This document shows, one piece after another, positions 6,728 to 13,672 of a stretch of 19,015 nt of DNA (position 1 is its first letter; the number at the start of each line of letters is the position of its first letter). The translations under genes and the position numbers were made by a program. Source of the DNA: a halophilic archaeon J07HX64. Its GTDB lineage: Archaea; Halobacteriota; Halobacteria; Halobacteriales; Haloarculaceae. The stretch covers positions 1,853,218 to 1,872,232 of the forward strand of contig KE356579.1 in the NCBI GenBank assembly GCA_000416085.1, written 5' to 3'. The notes beneath the pieces were generated by a model. That model did no database searches. It worked only from the letters and a program-made list of their open reading frames with translations, and had not been told where the DNA came from.

Positions 6728-7771
6728 TTACGACTCGCTGTGCTCCGACCGCCGGAACGTTCCGGGGGAGAGGTTCAGCGCGAGCGCGGCGGCGGTTCCG
6801 CCGACGACCGTGACGAGGTTCTTCAGCGCGTGGTCGAGGACAGCGGCCGCGAGCGCCGTTGCCGCGCCAACCGGGGAGACAGCGACCACGAGCGCGGTGA
6901 ACGCCGCCTCGTAGAGACCGATACCGCCCTGTGAGAGCGGGAGCACCTTCGCCAGGTTGCCGACAGTCACCGCGAGGGTGCCGACACACACGAGCACGGG
7001 CAGGGACAGATTCAGATCCGCGAGTGCCACGAGCACGAGCACGGCGGTGAGCACGTCGATAGCCCAGACAGCGAGACTCCCGGCGGCGACCCACAGGAGT
7101 GTCCGCCCGTCGGTTGCGACGACACGCAGGTCGGTCCCGACCCCGGCAGCGGCGTCGACGACCGCTCGCAGACGCCGTCGCCGAACGCGCCCGCGGAGCC
7201 ACGCCCCGGGGCGGCGGTCGCTGTGTGCGACTGTGACGGCGGTCCCCGCCGCGAGTACACCGCCGAGTGCGACCACGCTGGCACCGGCGAGAAAGCGCTC
7301 CCCGCCCGCCGTGTGCTCGCCGGCGAGCGCGAGAACGGCGAGTGCGCCCCCTCCGAGGGCCGCGAGCGAGAGCAGGTCGAACAGTCGCTCGACGGCGAGC
7401 GAGGAGACACCTGTCGTGTAGGGTACTTTCCGGCGGGTGTTGAGGAGATACGCCCGGACGCCGTCGCCCGCCCGTGCCGGCACCACGAGGTTGACCGCCT
7501 GACTCACGAACACAGTCGCCGTGAGAAAGCCCGTCCCACAACGGTGCCCCACGGCCGCGAGCACGTCGCCGTACCGGTGCCCCCGGAGCGGCCAGGAGAG
7601 GAGATAGACGACACTCGCGAGCGCCAGCACCACCGGGTCCGCCGTCCGGACTGTCTCGACGGCCCGCCCCAGGTCGACAGTCCTCGCGGCGAGCACCGCC
7701 CCGCCGCCGACCACGAGCAGGGTCCCGGTGAGCGTCGCAGCGTGTCGCAGACGAACCGCTCTCCGCGCCAT
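6728..7771 (-). CDS. UPF0104 / lysylphosphatidylglycerol-synthase-TM family membrane protein (flippase-like)
   Basis: 347 residues from ATG 7771-7769, chosen because homologous sequence begins there and because the open frame farther upstream runs antisense through the aroB' gene. The protein is almost entirely hydrophobic, about 8 predicted helices. It contains the family signature NLVVPARAGDGVRAY (94-108) followed by ERLFD (128-132), and later LPLSQGGIGLYEAA, the usual second conserved block. Members include the membrane part of bacterial MprF and the C-terminal half of haloarchaeal AglD; they are thought to move or present lipid-linked substrates across the membrane. Here no GT2 domain is fused; the separate GT2 gene at 388-1194 may be its partner. 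Box 3 lies 24 bp upstream. The last gene-end base is 3 bp from box 2. Confidence 0.87.
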   Translation of the reverse strand: MARRAVRLRHAATLTGTLLVVGGGAVLAARTVDLGRAVETVRTADPVVLALASVVYLLSWPLRGHRYGDVLAAVGHRCGTGFLTATVFVSQAVNLVVPARAGDGVRAYLLNTRRKVPYTTGVSSLAVERLFDLLSLAALGGGALAVLALAGEHTAGGERFLAGASVVALGGVLAAGTAVTVAHSDRRPGAWLRGRVRRRRLRAVVDAAAGVGTDLRVVATDGRTLLWVAAGSLAVWAIDVLTAVLVLVALADLNLSLPVLVCVGTLAVTVGNLAKVLPLSQGGIGLYEAAFTALVVAVSPVGAATALAAAVLDHALKNLVTVVGGTAAALALNLSPGTFRRSEHSES

Positions 7772-7794
7772 ACCTGACCCGTGTCGCGCCAGGG

Positions 7795-7812
7795 TTTTAA
7801 GCTGACCTAAAA
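7795..7812. promoter_or_regulatory. Degenerate DtxR/IdeR-like operator (box 3) before flippase gene
   Basis: Read on the minus strand the site is TTTTAGGTCAGCTTAAAA. The first half is identical to box 1; the second half has two or three substitutions. The CTTAAAAC end is centred about 26 bp before the flippase ATG (7771), so it fits a TATA element of a leaderless transcript overlapped by the operator. It lies in the divergent promoter region shared with aroB', but is 168 bp from the aroB' start and oriented on the flippase side. Confidence 0.58.
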
Positions 7813-7948
7813 ATTCGTGGCCGTCGGACGCAGTCACCCCGCCGCTCAGAGCACAGTCGTGTGCATCAGGCGACCGGCACACCCGACTCACCGGTCGACA
7901 TCCGGAGTCGAGAGTCGGGTCTCCGGCGAGCACAGCGCGATTCGCCAC

Positions 7949-7957
7949 GTTCAAGCC
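7949..7957 (+). promoter_or_regulatory. Probable TATA element for aroB'
   Basis: GTTCAAGCC is centred about 27 bp upstream of the ATG at 7980, the standard position for a leaderless haloarchaeal transcript. The rest of the 208-bp divergent gap between the flippase and aroB' shows no plausible gene. Confidence 0.4.
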
Positions 7958-7979
7958 GTCGCCGGTCGACCCTCTCCAC

Positions 7980-9137
7980 ATGACACGGTCTGTCTGGCTG
8001 AAAGCCGACGACGAGGTCGGTAACTGGGAGGCCCGCAAGCGCCGCATCACCGCGGGGCTAGAGGCGGGCGTCGACTGGGTGGTCGTCGACCGCGACGACG
8101 TAGAGCGGGTGCGCAAACTCGGGCAGGTGAACGTCGCCGCCTTCGGTGACGATGTCCACGTGATGGACGCCGAGTCGAACGGCATCGACGCCGACGCGAC
8201 TGTCGTCGGTAAACACACCGAGGGTGACGGCACCGTCGACCTGCCCTCCGACCTCTCCGGGTCGTCGGACCTCTCGGCGCTCCGCCAGGACAGCGGCCCG
8301 GAGGCCGGGTACGTCCGGATATACAACGAGAACTACGAGACCTTCGCGGAGGCGGTCGCCCACGCGGCCGAGTACACCATCGTCGTGGCGACGGACTGGC
8401 AGATAATCCCACTAGAGAACCTCATCGCCCGCATCGGAACGGAGACATCACTCGTGGCCGGGGTGCAGACCGCCGAGGAGGCTCGAACGGCCTACGAGAC
8501 ACTCGAACAGGGGGCCGACGCCGTGTTGCTCGACACGGACGACCCCGACGAGATACGCGAGACCGTCGCCGTCCGGGACGCGCTCGACCGCGAACAGCTC
8601 GAGTTCCAGTGGGCCGAGGTGACAGCCGTCGAACAGGCCGGGTCGGCAGACCGTGTCTGCATCGACACCGGGTCACTGATGAACGGTGACGAGGGGATGC
8701 TCGTCGGGTCGATGTCACGCGGTCTGTTCTTTGTCCACGCCGAAACCGCCGACTCGCCGTACGTCGCGTCCCGCCCGTTCCGGGTGAACGCCGGCGCCGT
8801 CCACGCCTACCTCCGCACGCCCGGAGGCGAGACGAGCTACCTCTCGGAGCTCTCCAGCGGCGACGATGTGCAGATCGTCGACGTGACCGGGACCACCCGC
8901 GAGGCGATCGTCGGCCGCTCGAAGATCGAGCGCCGCCCCATGTTCCGTGTCCAGGCCACTGTCGGTGAGGACCGCGTCGAGACGCTCCTCCAGAACGCGG
9001 AGACAATAAAGCTCCACACCCGCGAGGGCCGGAAGTCCGTCACCGACCTCGAGGTGGGCGACGAGGTGCTCGTCCACTACGAGGACGAGGCTCGACACTT
9101 CGGTGAGCCTGTCGAGGAGTCTATTATCGAGCGGTGA
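7980..9137 (+). CDS. aroB': 3-dehydroquinate synthase II (archaeal, NAD-dependent)
   Basis: 385 residues, full length for the archaeal-type enzyme (MJ1249 family). The protein starts MTRSVWLKADDEVGNWEARK and contains the family blocks TDWQIIPLENLIA, GADAVLLDTDD, VCIDTGSLMNGDEGMLVGS, RPFRVNAGAVHAYLRTPGG, and a C-terminal EVGDEVLVHYEDEARHFG. It performs the oxidative deamination and cyclisation of 2-amino-3,7-dideoxy-D-threo-hept-6-ulosonate to 3-dehydroquinate, the archaeal route into the shikimate pathway that bypasses DAHP. Cytoplasmic. The start ATG is supported by a TATA-like element 27 bp upstream. It converges on the zinc-ribbon gene with a hairpin at the junction; no other aromatic biosynthesis gene is in the window. 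Confidence 0.96.
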   Translation: MTRSVWLKADDEVGNWEARKRRITAGLEAGVDWVVVDRDDVERVRKLGQVNVAAFGDDVHVMDAESNGIDADATVVGKHTEGDGTVDLPSDLSGSSDLSALRQDSGPEAGYVRIYNENYETFAEAVAHAAEYTIVVATDWQIIPLENLIARIGTETSLVAGVQTAEEARTAYETLEQGADAVLLDTDDPDEIRETVAVRDALDREQLEFQWAEVTAVEQAGSADRVCIDTGSLMNGDEGMLVGSMSRGLFFVHAETADSPYVASRPFRVNAGAVHAYLRTPGGETSYLSELSSGDDVQIVDVTGTTREAIVGRSKIERRPMFRVQATVGEDRVETLLQNAETIKLHTREGRKSVTDLEVGDEVLVHYEDEARHFGEPVEESIIER

Positions 9138-9164
9138 ACGGGCCGCGCTTCGACATGTGGGCAC

Positions 9165-9199
9165 CGGAGAGCCCCGAGCGCGTCGTCAGCGCTCTCCGG
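9165..9199. terminator. Perfect 9-bp inverted repeat at the aroB'/zinc-ribbon convergent junction
   Basis: CCGGAGAGC (9165-9173) pairs perfectly with GCTCTCCGG (9191-9199) around a 17-nt loop. The second arm lies in the last codons of the minus-strand zinc-ribbon gene (stop at 9186-9188). Position and symmetry suggest a shared 3'-end hairpin for the two converging transcripts. Confidence 0.5.
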
Positions 9200-9599
9200 G
9201 GTCGGGGTCGTCGATAGGTGTCGTACACCAGTGACAGAACTCCAGGTCACTGTCGAGTTCCCTCCCGCAGTGTGGACAGGACTGTTCGGTGCTGGCGCGC
9301 CGGTTGCGCCGACTCGTCGTCAGGTACGCGTCGACGACGTTCATCACCCAGACCGCGAGCGCAAAGAGCACGAGATCCGGCGTGTCACTGTAGGCATCCG
9401 CGAGCACGTCGACAGACGGGAGTCCGGCGAGCAGTCCGCCGGGGGTGAGAAACCACAGCGACGTGACAAACAGTGCCGCCCACAGCAGCGCCCGTATCCA
9501 GGCCCGGGCGTACGCGTGACCGGCTCCGGGCACGACAAGCGCGAACGCGGCGGCTATCACCGGCCGACGCTGGCTCTCGCCGCCTGCTCGCTCGTTCAC
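9186..9599 (-). CDS. Small membrane protein with C-terminal zinc ribbon
   Basis: 137 residues from GTG 9599-9597; an in-frame GTG at 9647 would add 16 Arg-rich residues. The shorter form is preferred because the family-like sequence begins near NERAGGES and an AAGATA-like TATA candidate lies about 30 bp before it. Two to three hydrophobic helices follow, the first containing ALVVPGAGHAYARAW, similar to small haloarchaeal proteins of the PGLGHLY type. The C-terminus carries CPHC-x10-CHWC, a four-Cys zinc ribbon facing the cytoplasm or outside (topology not resolved). Function unknown; the type is common in haloarchaea next to unrelated genes. Confidence 0.72.
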   Translation of the reverse strand: MNERAGGESQRRPVIAAAFALVVPGAGHAYARAWIRALLWAALFVTSLWFLTPGGLLAGLPSVDVLADAYSDTPDLVLFALAVWVMNVVDAYLTTSRRNRRASTEQSCPHCGRELDSDLEFCHWCTTPIDDPDPGER

Positions 9600-9740
9600 G
9601 TCCGGTCGTTCGCGTGGTGTCCACCTGTATCTTGCGCTACGTGTCACCGGCGCATACGGCCACCCCCGCCACTCGACACAGTGTGTCCGGGGTACCGGGA
9701 AACAGTGCGAGGGTGGACAGTCCCGGTACGACTCCGAAAC

Positions 9741-9750
9741 CGAATTACGC
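9741..9750 (+). promoter_or_regulatory. Probable TATA element for pus10
   Basis: CGAATTACGC is centred 26-27 bp before the ATG at 9772, fitting a leaderless transcript. The remaining 172-bp divergent gap to the zinc-ribbon gene has no other clear signal. Confidence 0.4.
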
Positions 9751-9771
9751 GTTAGTCACCAGAATCTACCG

Positions 9772-11073
9772 ATGAACGTACTCTCTGTGGCTCGCGACGC
9801 GCTGGCCTCGGGTCCGCTGTGTGACAGCTGTCTGGGTCGGCTCGTCGCCGACCGGAGTTTCGGGCTCTCGAACCCCGAGCGGGGCCGTAGCCTGCGGGTC
9901 GCGGTGGCGCTCGCGGACAACGAGGAGTTCGACCCGCCCGGGGAGTGCTGGGTCTGTGAGAACGAGTGTGACCGCTTCGACTGGTGGGCGCGCCAGGCGG
10001 AGGCGAGGCTGCGAGGCTACGAGTTCGACACCTACCAGGTCGGGACGAAGGTGCCACCGCTCATCGAGGAGAACGACCGGCTCCTGCGCGAGGATGTCGG
10101 ACTCGACCCGGAGGCCGGCGAACTGATGAAAAGCGAGTTCAACCGCGAGGTGGGCAAGCGACTCGGCGAGCGGACAGGGACAACCGTCGATTTCGGGCGG
10201 TCGGACGTGCTCGCGGTCTGTGACCTCTCCACCGACGAGGTCGACCTGCAGGTAAACTCCGCGTTTGTCTACGGCCGGTACCGCAAGCTGGAGCGGGATA
10301 TCCCACAGACAGAGTGGCCCTGTCGGGACTGCAACGGGACGGGGCTAGTGCAGGGTGAGCCCTGTGACGGCTGTGACGGGGCGGGCTACCGCTACGACGA
10401 GAGTGTCGAACAGCTCACCGCGCCGGTCGTCCGGGCGGCGATGGACGGCGAGAGCGCCACCTTCCACGGCGCGGGCCGGGAGGATGTCGACGCCCGGATG
10501 CTCGGCACCGGTCGTCCGTTCGTCATCGAGGTGGACACCCCACGGGTCCGGTCTGTCGACACCGACGAGCTCCAGACGGATGTAAACGAGTTTGCCGACC
10601 GCAAGGTCGAGGTGGAGGGTCTGCGACTGGCCACCCACGAGATGGTCGAGCGGGTAAAGGAGCTCCCGGCGAGCAAGACCTACCGGATGGACGTGCGCTT
10701 CACGGAACCGGTGTCTGCCGGGGCGCTCCGGTCCGCACTCGCGGCTCTCGACGGCGCAACAGTCGAGCAGGACACCCCACAGCGTGTCTCACACCGCCGA
10801 GCGGCAAAGACCCGTATCCGGGAGGTGTACGATGCCGACGGCGACCTCCGGAGCGCCGACGACGACGGGCAGGCTGACACGGCGACGCGGGCGACTGTCG
10901 AGATACACGGTGAGGGCGGCCTCTACGTGAAGGAGCTGGTCAGCAGTGACGAGGGCCGGACCCGGCCGAGTCTCGCGGGTGAACTCGGTGCCGGGGCGAC
11001 GGTCACGGCGCTCGATGTGCTCACTGTCGAGGGCGAGGACGAACCGTTCGAGGACAGCGACTTTCTCCAGTGA
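9772..11073 (+). CDS. pus10: tRNA pseudouridine synthase Pus10 (psi54/psi55)
   Basis: 433 residues, typical for archaeal Pus10. The N-terminal part has two zinc-binding Cys pairs, C17/C20 (CDSC) and C59/C62 (CWVC). A second Cys-rich segment, CRDCNGTG...CDGCDGAGY (about residues 184-205), is the usual insertion before the catalytic domain. The catalytic motif is GREDVDARMLG (235-245), where Asp240 is the likely nucleophile, followed by GRPFVIEV. Later blocks QRVSHRRA and the C-terminal GLYVKELVSSDEGRTRPS are characteristic of the family. In archaea Pus10 makes pseudouridine at tRNA positions 54 and 55 in place of bacterial TruB. ATG start supported by a TATA candidate 27 bp upstream. Converges on uvrB. 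Confidence 0.96.
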   Translation: MNVLSVARDALASGPLCDSCLGRLVADRSFGLSNPERGRSLRVAVALADNEEFDPPGECWVCENECDRFDWWARQAEARLRGYEFDTYQVGTKVPPLIEENDRLLREDVGLDPEAGELMKSEFNREVGKRLGERTGTTVDFGRSDVLAVCDLSTDEVDLQVNSAFVYGRYRKLERDIPQTEWPCRDCNGTGLVQGEPCDGCDGAGYRYDESVEQLTAPVVRAAMDGESATFHGAGREDVDARMLGTGRPFVIEVDTPRVRSVDTDELQTDVNEFADRKVEVEGLRLATHEMVERVKELPASKTYRMDVRFTEPVSAGALRSALAALDGATVEQDTPQRVSHRRAAKTRIREVYDADGDLRSADDDGQADTATRATVEIHGEGGLYVKELVSSDEGRTRPSLAGELGAGATVTALDVLTVEGEDEPFEDSDFLQ

Positions 11074-11111
11074 GCTGGTGACGGCACTGGCCGTGGTGGG
11101 CCGTCCGAGGC

Positions 11112-11126
11112 GGGGACACTGTCCCC
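11112..11126. terminator. 15-bp palindromic hairpin between pus10 and uvrB
   Basis: GGGGACA-C-TGTCCCC is a perfect palindrome around a single base; as RNA it would fold into a six-pair GC-rich stem with a 3-nt loop. It lies in the 95-bp gap between the convergent stops of pus10 and uvrB, the third such junction with an inverted repeat. Confidence 0.45.
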
Positions 11127-11168
11127 CTCGTGACGGTCGGCCCCGGGTACTCGTTCGCAATCGGAGTG

Positions 11169-13217
11169 TCACAGACCGTCCGGGGCGGGGACACCCTCGT
11201 CGGGACCGCCGTCGAGGTCGAACTCCTGGCGCAGGTCGCCGATGCGGTCACGGATATCGGCTGCGAGCTCGAACTCCAGGTTGTCGGCGGCCTCCTGCAT
11301 CCGGGTTTCGAGGTCCTCGATGGCGCGGGCGGCCTCGTCGGCGTCGTCGGGTTCGAGCGAGGCAGCGTCACCGGTATCGGTACTGCTACCGGGCAGATTC
11401 GTCTCGCCGACAGACTTCTCGATCGTTCGGGGTTCGTGCCCGTGGCGCTCGTTGAACTCCTGCTGGATGCGCCGGCGGCGGTTGGTTTCCTCGATCGCCG
11501 AGTTCATCGCCGCACTCGGTTCGTCGGCGTACAGCACGACCTGGCCGTTCACGTTGCGTGCCGCCCGACCCATCGTCTGGACGAGCGTGGTCTCCGAGCG
11601 GAGAAAACCCTCCTGATCTGCGTCGAGGATGGCCACCAGTGACACCTCCGGGATATCCAGCCCCTCCCGGAGCAGGTTGATACCGACGAGCACGTCGAGT
11701 TCACCCAGCCGCAGGTCGCGGATCAGTTCGTGTCGCTCCAAGGTGTCGGTCTCGTCGTGCATGTACGCCACCTCGAACCCGGCCTCGGCAAGGTAGTCGG
11801 TGAGGTCCTCCGCCATACGCTTCGTGAGTGTCGTGACCAGCGCCCGCTCCCCCTCTGGCAGGCTGTCCAGCCGTTCGATGAGGTCTGTCACCTGCCCGTC
11901 GGCGTCGGCAACCTCGACTGCCGGGTCGACGAGGTAGGTTGGTCGGACGATCTGCTCGACGACCCGTCCGGACTCATCGCGTTCGTACTCGCCGGGGGTC
12001 GCGGAGACGTACAGGGTCCGGTCGGTCCGTTCCTCGAACTCCGGGAACTGTAGCGGCCGGTTGTCGAACGCCGTCGGGAGGCGGAACCCGTTGCCGACCA
12101 GCGACTCCTTTCGCGAGCGGTCACCCGCGAACTGGCCGCGGATCTGTGGCAGTGTCTGGTGTGACTCGTCGATCACGGTCAGGAACTCCTCGGGGAAGTA
12201 ATCGAGCAGTGTCGAGGGTGGGTCGCCGGACTCGCGGTCGGAGAGGTGCACCGAGTAGTTCTCGATACCCGAGCAGTAGCCCGTTTCCTGCAGCATCTCC
12301 AGGTCGAAGGTGGTCCGCTCCTCGATGCGCTGTGCGGCTACCAGGTCGCCCTGGCGCTCGAACTGTCCGATCCGGTCCTCCAGCAGATCCTCGATCTCAT
12401 CGATAGCCTCCTCCAGACGCGTCTCGGGGATAGAGTAGTGCTCTGCGGGGTGGACCAGCACCGCCGGTTCCTCGCTCACTATCTCACCCTCCAGCGGGTC
12501 GACCTTCCGGAGCCGGTCTATCTCGTCACCCCAGAGCTCGACCCGGACCGCGTACCGGCCGTACATCGGGTAGATCTCGACGGTATCCCCGCGCACCCGG
12601 AAGGTACCCTGTGTGAAATCGACATCGTTGCGCTCGTAGTTCAGGTCGACCAACCGGGCGAGCAGCTCCTCCCGCTCGACTCTCTCACCCTGTTCGAGCC
12701 GGAGTGCCATCCGGACGTAGTTCCCCGGGTCACCCAGCCCGTAGATGGCCGACACAGAGGCCACCACAATAACATCGTCACGGGTCAGCAGTGACCGGGT
12801 CGCGGAGTGGCGCAACCGGTCGATCTCGTCGTTTATCGAGGCGTCCTTGTCAATGTAGGTGTCGGTCTGCTCGACGTAGGCCTCCGGCTGGTAGTAGTCG
12901 TAGTAGGAGACAAAGTACTCGACGGCGTTGTCGGGAAACAGTTCGCGGAACTCCTCGTACAGCTGTGCGGCGAGTGTCTTGTTGTGGGCGATGACGAGCG
13001 TCGGCTGCTGGAGTGCTTCCATCACCCAGGAGACGGTGTTGGTCTTTCCGGAACCGGTCACCCCGAGCAGAGTCTGTTGGTCTACCCCCTGCTGGAACCC
13101 GTCTACCAGACGCTCGATGGCCCCGGGCTGGTCGCCCGCGGGGTCGAACGGTGCCTCGACACGAAACGGTTCGTCGGCCGCCGGACGGTCCGGCGACAGC
13201 GGTCCGGAGCGTTGCAT
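11169..13217 (-). CDS. uvrB: UvrABC excinuclease subunit B
   Basis: 682 residues, full length. Walker A GVTGSGKT (52-59), the [10 protein letters not shown] beta-hairpin (about 105-114) that inserts between DNA strands at damage, helicase motif with [39 protein letters not shown] (motif VI), and a C-terminal UVR coiled-coil domain that contacts UvrC. It verifies DNA damage delivered by UvrA and recruits UvrC for dual incision. UvrABC is a bacterial-type repair system present across haloarchaea, generally regarded as an old acquisition. No uvrA or uvrC is in the window. ATG 13217 is supported by a TATA-like GATAAAGA about 29 bp upstream. Confidence 0.98.
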   Translation of the reverse strand: MQRSGPLSPDRPAADEPFRVEAPFDPAGDQPGAIERLVDGFQQGVDQQTLLGVTGSGKTNTVSWVMEALQQPTLVIAHNKTLAAQLYEEFRELFPDNAVEYFVSYYDYYQPEAYVEQTDTYIDKDASINDEIDRLRHSATRSLLTRDDVIVVASVSAIYGLGDPGNYVRMALRLEQGERVEREELLARLVDLNYERNDVDFTQGTFRVRGDTVEIYPMYGRYAVRVELWGDEIDRLRKVDPLEGEIVSEEPAVLVHPAEHYSIPETRLEEAIDEIEDLLEDRIGQFERQGDLVAAQRIEERTTFDLEMLQETGYCSGIENYSVHLSDRESGDPPSTLLDYFPEEFLTVIDESHQTLPQIRGQFAGDRSRKESLVGNGFRLPTAFDNRPLQFPEFEERTDRTLYVSATPGEYERDESGRVVEQIVRPTYLVDPAVEVADADGQVTDLIERLDSLPEGERALVTTLTKRMAEDLTDYLAEAGFEVAYMHDETDTLERHELIRDLRLGELDVLVGINLLREGLDIPEVSLVAILDADQEGFLRSETTLVQTMGRAARNVNGQVVLYADEPSAAMNSAIEETNRRRRIQQEFNERHGHEPRTIEKSVGETNLPGSSTDTGDAASLEPDDADEAARAIEDLETRMQEAADNLEFELAADIRDRIGDLRQEFDLDGGPDEGVPAPDGL

Positions 13218-13241
13218 TACCGGAAAAGACGGTCTGGAGAC

Positions 13242-13249
13242 TCTTTATC
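13242..13249 (-). promoter_or_regulatory. Probable TATA element for uvrB
   Basis: GATAAAGA (minus strand) is centred about 28 bp before the uvrB ATG, fitting a leaderless transcript and supporting that start. The rest of 13218-13360 contains no plausible gene. Confidence 0.5.
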
Positions 13250-13360
13250 GGTGCGGTCCCGGGTGTCTCCACAGCCAAACTGTCGCAGCCGCCGCGATGT
13301 GTTGAGAACCGACGCCGCCACCGAGCGGCACCGAGAACAGGAGTCGCGAGCGGCGACGGG

Positions 13361-13672
13361 TCAGGGGATCGGGACGAAGTTGTCGTCCAGAAGCCCGGTG
13401 GCGGAGACACCGGGTGTGCCACCCTCGTCCGGTGTGTTGTACGGCTTGTCGTCCCCATCTCCGGTCCCGTACGGCTGCTGGAAATCGAATGCTCCGTTGC
13501 CGTTTGTATCGAGATGCGGTACGATACGGAGAGGGACCTCGTCGTCTTCCAGCTGTTGTCTGATACTGCCGAAGTTCCCCTCGTCGAGTTGTATCGTGAG
13601 ACCGGTGTGTGTCCCTGGCGCGAGATAGCCCGTGTGGCCGAGCAGTGTTCCGTTTACTCCCTGTCGTCCTCG
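13361..13672 (-). pseudogene. DUF7282-like domain, out of frame 3' continuation of the TadC/PilC gene
   Basis: This minus-strand frame is open from just after a TGA at 13675-13673 to TGA 13363-13361 and has no ATG, GTG or TTG start. It reads GVNGTLLGHTGYLAPGTHTG, later PLRIVPHLDTNGNGAFDF, then PYNTPDEGG and a C-terminal LLDDNFVPIP: the pattern of haloarchaeal DUF7282 domains (xGxSxYLxPGTH ... PHLDTNxNxxYDF). The missing N-terminal part, EVSLSEGGFVAVYADEDD, is the C-terminus of the upstream TadC/PilC frame. The two frames overlap only in about 13654-13672. Restoring one base there, for example one more G in AGGG, would give a single 852-residue protein. So this is either a genuine frameshift mutation or a one-base sequence error. 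Assignment to DUF7282 is by recalled pattern. Confidence 0.72.

Noticed and set aside
6696..7541. N-terminal extension of the GT75 frame
   Set aside because: Arg-rich shadow of the flippase gene; family similarity begins at MSKQTTSDICVVVPT, preceded by box 2.
7817..8023. 68-codon plus-strand frame before aroB'
   Set aside because: Arg/Ser/Pro-rich, overlaps the aroB' start and its promoter; no support.
7772..8326. N-terminal extension of the flippase frame into the aroB' region
   Set aside because: The extra sequence is antisense to aroB', lacks hydrophobic character and passes through the promoter with box 3. The family-like protein begins at 7771.
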